Below, piece by piece: positions 51,707-59,977 of a DNA stretch of 64,000 bases. The position numbers and the translations under genes were made by a program. The DNA comes from Rikenellaceae bacterium (GTDB lineage Bacteria > Bacteroidota > Bacteroidia > Bacteroidales > Rikenellaceae). Numbering within the stretch: the first letter of the stretch is position 1; every line of letters begins with the position of its first letter. The notes under the pieces are model-generated. The model saw nothing but the letters and a program-made list of their open reading frames with translations. It was not told the DNA's origin and ran no database searches. The stretch covers positions 248,001-312,000 of the forward strand of contig JAFRZW010000002.1 in the NCBI GenBank assembly GCA_017442365.1, read 5' to 3'.

Positions 51707-52112
51707 TCTTATTGCAACGACGAATTTAATCCGCTGTTGTATTGAGGATACTACTCACTAATTCTTTTCGCCATTGATCAGTTTATTAGAACATAAGTCG
51801 TACGTAAACGCATTATTCTGTACCTAAGTCGTCGGTGGCTCTTATTACAACGTATTAATTAACAAAAGGCGGGAGGGTATCTCGCGACAGCCTCCCGTCT
51901 TCAAGGGATTTTCACCCTTAAAACTACTAACCCAAACTTAAATAAATGAAGAAACCTTTTGTCGCGGCACGGCTGGTACCGCAACATCGATTACTTTCGC
52001 AAATCGCGTGCCAGCCTGCTCGCCACTACCGAAAAATTACACTCCCCACGACTTTTACGACTTTTTGCACGAGATTTGCGACGGAAACATCGAACTTCAA
52101 AAATCTGTTTTT
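51707..52112. other. Gap between the AT-rich gene and the PepSY gene
   Basis: Near-identical 13-mers TCTTATTGCAACG (51707-51719) and TCTTATTACAACG (51840-51852) and a direct repeat TAAGTCGT (51794, 51825) lie in the AT-rich left half. A GGGAGG/CCTCCC stem (about 51870-51896) and AAGGG/CCCTT (about 51903-51919) follow and may terminate. Base composition returns to normal near 51950. I see no credible gene; a 55-codon frame from 51946 has no support. Confidence 0.5.
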
Positions 52113-52541
52113 ATGAAACGTTTTATTTTATCGGTCATTGTGGCACTCTTTGCGGTGGCAGCAATGGCACACGACAAGATGATTCCTTATGTCGAACTGC
52201 CGCAGAAGGCTCGCACGTTTATCGAGAGTAATTTCGACCGCAGCAAGGTGGTGGCGATAACCGAGGAGTGCGATCGACGCACTGAGTATGAGGTGCGTAT
52301 GTCCGACGGCACGAAGGTCGAATTTGACGGCAATGGCGAGTGGACAAAGGTGAGTGTGGGGCAGGGGACTGTGCCTGTGGCATTGGTGCCCGAGGCGATT
52401 GCCAAGCAGGTGGCGACCAGCTACCCCAATGCGACAATCGTGCAGATCGAAAAACGCGGTACGGGATACGAAATCGAGCTCTCGGACGACCGCGAGATGT
52501 TGTTCGATGCAGCAGGCAACGTAGTGAAGATTGATGATTAA
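52113..52541 (+). CDS. Exported PepSY-like (DUF2874) protein
   Basis: 142 residues from ATG 52113, giving signal peptide MKRFILSVIVALFAVAAMA. Two tandem PepSY-like repeats follow: LPQKARTFIESNFDRSKVV...EYEVRMSDGTKVEFDGNGEW and VPEAIAKQVATSYPNATIV...GYEIELSDDREMLFDAAGN. Such small periplasmic proteins are frequent in Bacteroidota; binding or inhibitor roles are proposed for the family, none proven here. Monocistronic; terminator at 52545-52580. Confidence 0.88.
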   Translation: MKRFILSVIVALFAVAAMAHDKMIPYVELPQKARTFIESNFDRSKVVAITEECDRRTEYEVRMSDGTKVEFDGNGEWTKVSVGQGTVPVALVPEAIAKQVATSYPNATIVQIEKRGTGYEIELSDDREMLFDAAGNVVKIDD

Positions 52542-52544
52542 ACC

Positions 52545-52582
52545 AAGATCCGCGCTCCAAATCGGGGCGCGGATCTTAGTTT
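52545..52582. terminator. Terminator between convergent PepSY and rnhB genes
   Basis: AAGATCCGCGC (52545-52555) and GCGCGGATCTT (52567-52577) form an 11-bp perfect stem, with TTTT at 52580 on the plus strand. Confidence 0.8.
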
Positions 52583-52596
52583 TGCCTATTTGCGGG

Positions 52597-53232
52597 TTAG
52601 AACAGCTCCAACTGTCCTGCCGTATGGTTGAACGTCAGACGGTGGTAGGGCGAGAGTCCGTATCGGGCGATTGCCTCGCGGTGGTCGCGGGTGGGGTAGC
52701 CCTTATTTTTCGCCCAGCCATATTCGGGAAATTCGGCCGCAATGCGACGCATATATTCGTCGCGGTGGGTCTTTGCTAACACCGAAGCTGCGGCAATGTT
52801 GGCATACTTGCCATCGCCCTTAACAACGCACTCGAAGGGCTGTGTCAGCGTGGTGTAGAAACGGTTGCCGTCGATCGCCAAGAATTGCGGTTGCGGGTCT
52901 AAACGCTTAACCGCCATCGTCATACCCTCGAACGATGCGTGCAGAATATTGATCTGGTCGATTCGCTCGGCCGTAACCTCCTCGACCGCCCACGCGATGG
53001 CCTCACGTTCGATCACCTCGCGCAGCAGATCGCGGTTGCGCTCGCTCATCTGCTTCGAATCGTTGAGCAGAGGGTGGCTGAAATCGGGTGGCAAAATCAC
53101 CGCCGCCGCAAAGACCGAGCCTGCCAAGCAGCCACGTCCCGCCTCGTCGCAACCCGCCTCGATCAACTCGCGCTGAAACGAGGTGGCAAGCAACGTCGGC
53201 ACTCGCTTCGATTTCGTCCCCTTGTCCGCCAT
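52597..53232 (-). CDS. rnhB: Ribonuclease HII
   Basis: 211 residues. EAGCDEAGRGCLAGSV holds the catalytic Asp-Glu pair, LNDSKQMSE follows, and the later Asp in LAIDGN and HASVLAKTHRDEYM-like region complete the fold. It cuts RNA in RNA/DNA hybrids and at single ribonucleotides. It starts 3 bp past the pth stop and is last in rplY-pth-rnhB. Confidence 0.94.
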   Translation of the reverse strand: MADKGTKSKRVPTLLATSFQRELIEAGCDEAGRGCLAGSVFAAAVILPPDFSHPLLNDSKQMSERNRDLLREVIEREAIAWAVEEVTAERIDQINILHASFEGMTMAVKRLDPQPQFLAIDGNRFYTTLTQPFECVVKGDGKYANIAAASVLAKTHRDEYMRRIAAEFPEYGWAKNKGYPTRDHREAIARYGLSPYHRLTFNHTAGQLELF

Positions 53233-53234
53233 CT

Positions 53235-53798
53235 CTACTTTTTATTATAGGTATTCATCGTCATTGCTGCGCCCACCGAAACGAACGAGCGAATGGCATC
53301 GACTGCCACCTTCACGCGCTCGGGCATCGCCTTGCGCTCCTCGTCGGTCCACTTGCCCAACACGTAATCGACCTGAAAGCCCTGCGGGAAGTCGCCACCA
53401 ATGCCGAAACGGATACGCGAATAGTTGTTGTGTCCGAGCAGTTCGTTGATGTTTTTCAGTCCGTTGTGTCCGCCGTCGCTGCCCTTGGTGCGCATACGCA
53501 GCTGTCCAAACGGCAGCGCGATGTCATCGACAATGACGAGCAGGTTCTCGATGGGGATCTTCTCGGCGTCCAACCAATAGCGCACCGCCTTACCGCTCAA
53601 ATTCATATAGGTCGAAGGTTTGAGCAGAATGAGCTGACGGCCACGATGTCGGCACTCGGCCACCGCGCCGTAACGTGCCGAACTAAAAACAGCACTGGAC
53701 GCCTCAGCTAAGGCGTCCAGTACTTTGAAACCAATGTTGTGGCGGGTTTCGGCGTACTCGGCACCGATATTTCCCAGTCCTACAATCAGATATTTCAA
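53235..53798 (-). CDS. pth: Peptidyl-tRNA hydrolase
   Basis: 187 residues. [22 protein letters not shown] contains the catalytic His; [21 protein letters not shown] and [11 protein letters not shown] complete the family pattern. It frees stalled peptidyl-tRNA. It sits between rplY and rnhB with short gaps, an arrangement found in many bacteria for rplY-pth. Confidence 0.95.
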   Translation of the reverse strand: MKYLIVGLGNIGAEYAETRHNIGFKVLDALAEASSAVFSSARYGAVAECRHRGRQLILLKPSTYMNLSGKAVRYWLDAEKIPIENLLVIVDDIALPFGQLRMRTKGSDGGHNGLKNINELLGHNNYSRIRFGIGGDFPQGFQVDYVLGKWTDEERKAMPERVKVAVDAIRSFVSVGAAMTMNTYNKK

Positions 53799-53838
53799 CT
53801 CGACAAAAAGTTTGTTAAAGAGTTGTTGTTTCGGTTAA

Positions 53839-54420
53839 TTACTTACCGCGCTGCTGCTCAGCTGCTGCACCACGCGAAGCACGAGTTACGCGAACTGCGC
53901 AAACTGCGGTGGTAGCGGGGGTAAGCATAGCGAGGTTCTCGTACTGCAAGTCGCCAACGAAGATCGACTTACCAACGCCGAGCGAAGTGATGTCGATAAC
54001 CAACTCATCGGGCAGGTTCTCGATCATACCGCTTACGCGGATCTTACGCTTGCTCAGAACGAGCTTACCGCCGGCCTTAACGCCCTCCGAGTTACCGGTC
54101 AGACGAACGGGAACGTCGATAGCAACGGGCTTGCCCTCCTGAACGCGGTAGAAATCGATGTGGAGGATCTGCTCACGAACGGGGTGGAACTGTACCTCGC
54201 GCATAACGCCGATCTCCTTCTTGCCCTCGATGTCGAACTCAACGATGTACGAGTTGGGCGAGTAGATCAGGGGCTTCAAAGCCTTAGCCTCAACCGAGAA
54301 ATGTACGGTCTCCTCACCGCCATAGATAGCGCAGGGTACCATCCCATCACGACGAGCAGCCTTGCTCGCCTTCTTGCCGAAAACATCACGCTTTACGGCT
54401 GCAATCTGAATAGTTTTCAT
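53839..54420 (-). CDS. rplY: 50S ribosomal protein L25 (CTC type)
   Basis: 193 residues: the L25 5S-rRNA-binding domain (about 1-95) followed by the TL5/CTC C-terminal domain (about 96-180), then an Ala/Gln-rich tail. VPCAIYGGEE and HIDFYRV are family motifs. The first gene of rplY-pth-rnhB, with a consensus promoter at 54502-54532. Confidence 0.94.
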   Translation of the reverse strand: MKTIQIAAVKRDVFGKKASKAARRDGMVPCAIYGGEETVHFSVEAKALKPLIYSPNSYIVEFDIEGKKEIGVMREVQFHPVREQILHIDFYRVQEGKPVAIDVPVRLTGNSEGVKAGGKLVLSKRKIRVSGMIENLPDELVIDITSLGVGKSIFVGDLQYENLAMLTPATTAVCAVRVTRASRGAAAEQQRGK

Positions 54421-54501
54421 CTTGTGTAATAAATGTTTAAGTTACTTGGGCATCACTCAACGCTGCGGATTTTCCGCGCGTCCCATAAATGCTTGCGGGC
54501 G

Positions 54502-54532
54502 CAAAGGTAATCAATTTTTCTCAAAGCGCAAA
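54502..54532 (-). promoter_or_regulatory. Promoter of rplY-pth-rnhB
   Basis: On the minus strand TTTG (54529-54532), 19 bp, TACCTTTG (54502-54509). The leader is about 75 nt. Confidence 0.7.
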
Positions 54533-54573
54533 TTTTCAGCGAGATAAATTGTGTGGGCGTGAGTTGGTGCTGA

Positions 54574-54652
54574 GCTGTTTAGACAGCAAAGCGACCACGA
54601 TTGCTCGCAGTCGCTTTGTTGTGGTACCCATAGCTCCGATCAAGGAGCTATG
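54574..54652. repeat. Three successive hairpins after the DUF4988 gene
   Basis: GCTGT-TTAG-ACAGC (54574-54587), CAAAGCGAC (54587-54595) with GTCGCTTTG (54610-54618), and CATAGCTCC-GATCAA-GGAGCTATG (54629-54652). None has a T-run on the minus strand; together they probably end or stabilise the DUF4988 transcript. Confidence 0.6.
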
Positions 54653-54689
54653 AGCTGTGTTAACCTAACTAAAATTTATATGTATGAAT

Positions 54690-56828
54690 TTACTCCTCAG
54701 GAGCGTTCTTCAAGCAGTCGTAACGGATACAGCCTACTGCACCATTGGTGAACATTGCATATACGTACATATAAACGCCGTTCTCCGATACCGTCATAAC
54801 TACGTCCATAAGACCCGAGCCATTAGCCTTAGCGGTCATATCGCCCAAGTTCAGACTTGCAATCTGATTGAATGTGCCTACGGTTGAAATATCGTAGAGT
54901 ACACCACCAGCCGTGCTCCAAGTGAAGAACGTATCGTAGATTGCAGTCAGGTACATATTGTTGTTGAACTCCACTGCGTCAAGGCTAAGTACACCCATAT
55001 TAGTATCGCAGAGCATATCGCTCTCTGCAATAACCTCATCGGTATCGCCATCAACCCAGAAAATCTTATTTACCGAATAACCTGTAATCATATAGTCCGA
55101 AGTTGCCGACGGATAGAGATAGGTTACTGCGGTGCGAGTAGGAGTTGCTGAGCCATTCTTATACTGATGCCATACGGGTTCAGCTGCTACACCATTTACC
55201 ACATCGTAACGGAAGTTCGCGGTAGATGTACCACCTTCATAACCCGTTGCGATTACAGCATTGCCATAGAGGTCGCCCGATACAGCAACACGGCAAGCGT
55301 AAGTTGCAGACTCATTGTGCTCAATGAACCACTCAGGAGTGCCAGTCAAGCCCTTCATACGAGCCATCTTGATTGTGCCAGCCTTGAAAGTGTGGAACAA
55401 AAGGTTGCCGCAGTCGTCAGAAGCAACAGCGTAGTTCTGACCCAATACGTCGCCCAAATCAATTGTGCCTTCTTTTTCGCCAGTCAGACCGTTCAAAATA
55501 ACGGGAGCCTCGCCGTTGGCATTAACTACCAACTTGTCGCCAACAACAGCAATACTTGTTACTGCATTTGCCGTTACGCCCAAATCTGCAAGTGCGGTAG
55601 CCCACATAACTTGCTCACTGCCCGGACGAAGACCCTTCTCTTGCAGCTCAACGCCCTCAGCCTGATTTACGGTGATCACTACCTCGTTGCTCTTAGCAAC
55701 CAATTTGATAGTACCCGTACGTGCTGCGCCGGTGTTAGCTGCAACGGTGATCTTAGCAATACCCTCAACAACACTACCCGACAACCAAGCGTCAACTGGC
55801 TCAACGGTTACTGCACCGTCAGCGGTGAACGGAACGTCGTAGATAGCCTCAGCAGCCTCAGCCTCGATTACCAAGTTCTCCTCAGCAACCTCAACGAACT
55901 CGCCGATCGAAACGTTCATCGTAACAACCGAGCTCTGGTTCTCCTCGCCGAAGTAGATCAGTGCAACCTCACCTTCCAGATCAGCGCACAGAGCGTGCTC
56001 GATCGAGGGAGCGGTGATCGACCATACAGCGTTGGTCTTATCGAACGATGCCTTCCACTCATCGGGAGTAGTAACGATAGCCTTAACTACGCCTACTGCC
56101 TCCATCTCGAAGGTCTTGGTCTCGCCATAGCGGAAATCAGCCGACTCAACAGTCTCGCCCTTGAAGTTTACGTACAGATCGCTACGCAACTCGATCTCCA
56201 AAGTCTCGCCATTGAGGAATACGAATACAGCGGTATTGGTATCCTCGTCGATGTAAGCCTCTTTGAACAGACCGCCTGCGCCGCCCGAAGTGGTAACGGG
56301 GGTGCCGTCCTCCAACAGAACGCGCTCCCAAGTCTCGCCATTGTCGTAGCTAACCTCCCAGTAACCGGTCTCGCCCTCCATTACAACGCGCATCTTGGGG
56401 GTGTTACCCTGCTCGCCCTTAACGGGAAGACGCTTGCCATCAACCTCGATGAAGCTCGTTACGCCGTCCTTGATAACAGCCCAATAGTACTGGCCGTCCT
56501 CTTCGTCGAGCATAACGGTAACGGTTACACCGTCCTTACCAGCCTCACCGGCCTTACCGTCAGCGATTTCGATCTTCTCGCCATTGGTGAAATAGACCTC
56601 ATAGCCATTTTCGCCCTTAACGATTTTCGATACATAGACATTGTTCTGCATAGCGTTGACCAGGGTCTCTACGCCTGCAATGTCCTGATTCAGAGCTGCG
56701 ATAGTCTCTTCGAGCTCAGTTACGCGGTTTTCCAGGTCGTCGATACGGTTGTTCAGGTCCGTAGGGTCGAACTCACACGCGGTGAAGAGCATTGCGACAG
56801 CAGCCACCAAATAGAAAAATTTTTTCAT
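54690..56828 (-). CDS. DUF4988/DUF5018-type surface lipoprotein
   Basis: 712 residues. Lipoprotein signal MKKFFYLVAAVAMLFTAC (Cys18), then an acidic coiled coil (LNNRIDDLENRVTELEETIA), a DUF4988 module with collagen-like turns (GKAGEAGKDGVTVTVML, GEQGNTPKMRV), BACON-like beta modules in the middle (about 330-400), and a C-terminal propeller-like half resembling DUF5018. Bacteroidota place such proteins on the cell surface, often within glycan-use loci, where they may bind glycans. Transcribed away from the ROK-MFS-NAGPA genes. Binding target unknown. Confidence 0.82.
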   Translation of the reverse strand: MKKFFYLVAAVAMLFTACEFDPTDLNNRIDDLENRVTELEETIAALNQDIAGVETLVNAMQNNVYVSKIVKGENGYEVYFTNGEKIEIADGKAGEAGKDGVTVTVMLDEEDGQYYWAVIKDGVTSFIEVDGKRLPVKGEQGNTPKMRVVMEGETGYWEVSYDNGETWERVLLEDGTPVTTSGGAGGLFKEAYIDEDTNTAVFVFLNGETLEIELRSDLYVNFKGETVESADFRYGETKTFEMEAVGVVKAIVTTPDEWKASFDKTNAVWSITAPSIEHALCADLEGEVALIYFGEENQSSVVTMNVSIGEFVEVAEENLVIEAEAAEAIYDVPFTADGAVTVEPVDAWLSGSVVEGIAKITVAANTGAARTGTIKLVAKSNEVVITVNQAEGVELQEKGLRPGSEQVMWATALADLGVTANAVTSIAVVGDKLVVNANGEAPVILNGLTGEKEGTIDLGDVLGQNYAVASDDCGNLLFHTFKAGTIKMARMKGLTGTPEWFIEHNESATYACRVAVSGDLYGNAVIATGYEGGTSTANFRYDVVNGVAAEPVWHQYKNGSATPTRTAVTYLYPSATSDYMITGYSVNKIFWVDGDTDEVIAESDMLCDTNMGVLSLDAVEFNNNMYLTAIYDTFFTWSTAGGVLYDISTVGTFNQIASLNLGDMTAKANGSGLMDVVMTVSENGVYMYVYAMFTNGAVGCIRYDCLKNAPEE

Positions 56829-56932
56829 AGTGTGAAAGTTTAATAAAGTTTAAGTTTTTCAATCCGTATTAATAATATATAGGTGTAGCCCCCAACGAGA
56901 AGTTCTCGTGTGGACATAGCACTTTACGTGAG

Positions 56933-56965
56933 CAAAGATAATAAAAATAATAACTGATTCGCAAA
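56933..56965 (-). promoter_or_regulatory. Promoter of the DUF4988/DUF5018 gene
   Basis: On the minus strand TTTG (56962-56965), 21 bp, TATCTTTG (56933-56940). The leader of about 100 nt holds ACGAGAA-G-TTCTCGT (56895-56909). Confidence 0.65.
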
Positions 56966-57034
56966 AAATCGAAGAAAAAAATTGCGACAAAATAATAATC
57001 TTGCTAAAAAAGTTTAGAATGTTCCCGAAAAACT

Positions 57035-57095
57035 GCATTAATGCTGTTAAATGGTGGTGATTTGTGCAATTTCTCAAACTTTTTTCTTAACTTTG
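57035..57095 (+). promoter_or_regulatory. Palindrome and promoter of the ROK gene
   Basis: GCATTAATGC (57035-57044) is a perfect 10-bp palindrome. TTTG (57061-57064) and TAACTTTG (57088-57095) form a promoter with a rather long 23-bp spacer. The palindrome just upstream could be the ROK regulator's own site. Confidence 0.45.
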
Positions 57096-57163
57096 CGACT
57101 TAGCGAGCGGGTTTTATGTGAGCCTTGTCGCTTTTCGTTTATTGTCCCAAAACTCATTCGGTT

Positions 57164-58369
57164 ATGGCAAAACTGATCTCAATCGATGCGCTGACCAGCG
57201 GAAAGAAGACTGCGCAACTCAAACGCGACATTTTGCGTCGTTATATGTTGAATGGTGGCGAAAGTATCGCTGACCTGAGCCGTGAACTCGGCCTTAGTGT
57301 GCCCACACTGACTAAAATTGTGTCCGAACTGATCGATGAAGATCTGGTAATCAACCTCGGTAAGCAGGGCGCAACGGGTGGCCGCCGCCCGAGTATCTAT
57401 GGTCTGAATCCCTCGGCCGGCTACTTTATGGGTGTGGATATCAAGCGCGATGTTATTATGTTGGGTATCATCAACTTCCGTGGCGATATGGTGGTGTCGC
57501 GCCAGTACGATTTCACGATCGAGAATACCCGCAAGTCGTTCGATGAGTTGTGCGAACTGATCCAGCAATTTATCACTACGTCGCGTGTTCGCCGCGATAA
57601 ATTGCTCGCTATTGGTATCAATCTGTCGGGTCGTGTCAATCCCGAAACGGGCTATTCGTACTCCTATTTCTTCTTCGACGAGAAACCGCTTACGACCGTT
57701 CTTGAAGAGCGCCTGGGTTATCGTGTCTATATCGAAAACGATTCACGTGCAATGACTTATGGCGAATACGCCTACGGTGTGGGTAATGGCGAGCAGAATA
57801 TGATTTTCCTCAATCTGAGCTGGGGTTTCGGTATCGGTATGATCCTCGGAGGCGAACTGCATTATGGCAAGTCGGGTTTTTCGGGTGAGTATGGACATTT
57901 CCCATTCTTTGACAATGAGATCATCTGCTCGTGTGGTAAGCGCGGGTGTCTCGAAACGGAGGTGTCGGGCTGGGCTGCACATCGTCAATTTATCGACAAG
58001 TTGAAGCAGGGAAATATCTCGATGCTTTCGAAACAATTCGAGAGCGGCAAGCAGATTATGCTGTCGGATATACTCGACGTTTTGGCCAAAGAGGATATGT
58101 TGGCAATCGAGGTGATGGAGCAGATTGGTTCGTCGTTGGGACGAGCTATCGCGGGTCTGATCAATATGTTCAATCCTGAGGTGATTATTTTGGGCGGAAC
58201 ACTCAGTGAGGCAAAGGATTATCTGCTGTTGCCGATCAAGAGTGCGATCAATAAATATGCGCTCAACTTTGTGTCGAAAGATACAGCGATCAAGGTCTCG
58301 AAATTGGGCGAGTCGGCAGGTCTGATCGGCATCTGTGCCATCACCCGCAACAAAACTTTGGGCTTGTAA
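57164..58369 (+). CDS. ROK-family transcriptional regulator (NagC-like)
   Basis: 401 residues from ATG 57164; the earlier in-frame start overlaps the leader. An N-terminal winged helix (about 20-65, SIADLSRELGLSVPTLTKIV) precedes a ROK sugar-binding domain with ENDSRA (191-196), GEYGH (His244) and the zinc motif CSCGKRGCLE (255-264). The presence of both makes it a regulator rather than a plain sugar kinase, though Asp193 of the kinase site is kept. It probably senses a free or phosphorylated sugar such as GlcNAc and controls the adjacent transporter and hydrolase genes (inference from position). Confidence 0.88.
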   Translation: MAKLISIDALTSGKKTAQLKRDILRRYMLNGGESIADLSRELGLSVPTLTKIVSELIDEDLVINLGKQGATGGRRPSIYGLNPSAGYFMGVDIKRDVIMLGIINFRGDMVVSRQYDFTIENTRKSFDELCELIQQFITTSRVRRDKLLAIGINLSGRVNPETGYSYSYFFFDEKPLTTVLEERLGYRVYIENDSRAMTYGEYAYGVGNGEQNMIFLNLSWGFGIGMILGGELHYGKSGFSGEYGHFPFFDNEIICSCGKRGCLETEVSGWAAHRQFIDKLKQGNISMLSKQFESGKQIMLSDILDVLAKEDMLAIEVMEQIGSSLGRAIAGLINMFNPEVIILGGTLSEAKDYLLLPIKSAINKYALNFVSKDTAIKVSKLGESAGLIGICAITRNKTLGL

Positions 58370-58417
58370 TTCGACTAAAAGAACAGACGATAAAACTTAA
58401 AATTAAATACACAAAAG

Positions 58418-59695
58418 ATGGAACAAACACAGACTAAAAAATCCCCCTTATGGTGGGTCCCTTCGGCCTACTTTGCTATGGGTTTGCCGTTGATTCTGAT
58501 CAATCTTGTGGCACCTTTGATGTTTAATGATTTCGGAATTTCGGACGCACAAGTTGCCTTTTGGACCTCGTTGTTGATCTTGCCGTGGTCGCTCAAACCG
58601 TTTTGGAGTCCGCTGATGGAGATGTATCGCACCAAGAAATTCTTCGTGGTAACGACACAGCTCGTATCGGGTATCTCGCTGGCACTCATTGCGATGGCTC
58701 TGCCGCTCCCGAACTTCTTCCCCTATGTCGTAGCGATTATGACGGTGTTGGCATTCAGTGGAGCGACGCACGATATCGCGCTCGATGGTGTCTATATCAC
58801 CGAGTTGGATAAGACCCAGCAGGCGCAGTATGTGGGTTGGCAGGGTGCTTTCTATAATTTGGCAAAGGTAACGGCAATGGGTGGCTTGGTCTATCTTGCT
58901 GGTATTCTGGAAGGTAAGATCGGTGTTCTCTACGCTTGGGTTGTGATTATGCTCTTGTGCGGTGTGCTGCTGACGGTGCTTGGTTTGTATCATTGGCGAG
59001 TGCTGCCTACGGGTGGCGCTGAGGCTACGAAGCACGGCTCGTTTGGTGAAACAATGCGCGAAACGTGGGGTGTGATCGCGCAGTTCTTCCAGAAGAAATA
59101 TATCTGGATCTACATCGCGTGGATCGTCTTCTATCGCTTTACCGAAGGTCTGGTAATCAAGATCGTACCCCTCTTTTTGAAGGCCGACACCGCAGTACAG
59201 GGCTTGGGTCTGACCAAGGACGAAATCGGTCTTTACTACGGTACGTTCGGTGTGGTGGCGTTCATCGTCGGTTCGATTTTGGGCGGCTATTTCATCTCGT
59301 GGCGCGGTCTGAAAAAGGCGATTTTCCCGCTCTGCTGCATCTTCAATATCCCGTTTGTGGTCTATGCTCTGTTGGCACTCTATCAGCCCGAAAGTGCGTG
59401 GTTGGTTTGCGGTGCGATCGTATTCGAGTATTTTAGCTATGGCTTTGGTTTCGTGGGACTTACGCTGTTTATTATGCAGCAGGTTGCGCCGGGTAAGCAC
59501 CAGATGGCACACTATGCTTTCGGTTCGGCACTGGCCAATCTGGGTGTAATGCTGCCGGGTATGGTTTCGGGTGTAATCAGCGACGCAATCGGCTATCAGA
59601 AATTCTTCTTGTGGGCATTGGTGAGCGCGATCCCCGCATTTGTGCTGACGTGGTTCCTGCCCTTCACCTATCCCGATCCGCAGGAGAACAAGTAA
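58418..59695 (+). CDS. AmpG-like major facilitator transporter
   Basis: 425 residues, twelve membrane segments. SAYFAMGLPLILINLVAPLM, KPFWSPLMEM and SGATHDIALDGVYI match the AmpG/PAT branch of the MFS, which imports anhydro-muropeptides and related amino sugars, or acetyl-CoA in other lineages. It lies 48 bp after the ROK gene and ends in a strong terminator (59724-59757). Probable substrate: a GlcNAc- or MurNAc-containing sugar (inference). Confidence 0.85.
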   Translation: MEQTQTKKSPLWWVPSAYFAMGLPLILINLVAPLMFNDFGISDAQVAFWTSLLILPWSLKPFWSPLMEMYRTKKFFVVTTQLVSGISLALIAMALPLPNFFPYVVAIMTVLAFSGATHDIALDGVYITELDKTQQAQYVGWQGAFYNLAKVTAMGGLVYLAGILEGKIGVLYAWVVIMLLCGVLLTVLGLYHWRVLPTGGAEATKHGSFGETMRETWGVIAQFFQKKYIWIYIAWIVFYRFTEGLVIKIVPLFLKADTAVQGLGLTKDEIGLYYGTFGVVAFIVGSILGGYFISWRGLKKAIFPLCCIFNIPFVVYALLALYQPESAWLVCGAIVFEYFSYGFGFVGLTLFIMQQVAPGKHQMAHYAFGSALANLGVMLPGMVSGVISDAIGYQKFFLWALVSAIPAFVLTWFLPFTYPDPQENK

Positions 59696-59723
59696 GCTAC
59701 TCGCAATCACGCGATAAACGAAC

Positions 59724-59757
59724 GTGGCTGCCCCATCGGGGGTGGCCACTTTTTTTG
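59724..59757 (+). terminator. Terminator of the ROK-MFS unit
   Basis: GTGGCTGCCCC pairs with GGGGTGGCCAC, followed by seven T. Confidence 0.88.
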
Positions 59758-59977
59758 TGGCAAATTGGGCGCGAAGGAGACGTCGGTGGGTAAAATTTAG
59801 TTCGTAAAAATATTTTATTTTTATATTTTGGGATTTTAGGAGCATAAGTATCTGGTTTATAGTTAATTATATTAATTTCGATTGAAAAACATCTTCTTAA
59901 AATTTATTCAAAAACTTTGCAGTCTGAATAATTTTATTTAATTTAGCGCAAGAATATAACTATAATTACCAGATAGA

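Noticed and set aside
51946..52114. 55-codon frame starting MKKPFVAARL before the PepSY gene
   Set aside because: Arg/Thr-rich out-of-frame composition and overlap with the PepSY start; more likely leader sequence.
55167..56843. 558-residue plus-strand ORF
   Set aside because: Antisense to the DUF4988/DUF5018 lipoprotein gene; no motif of its own.
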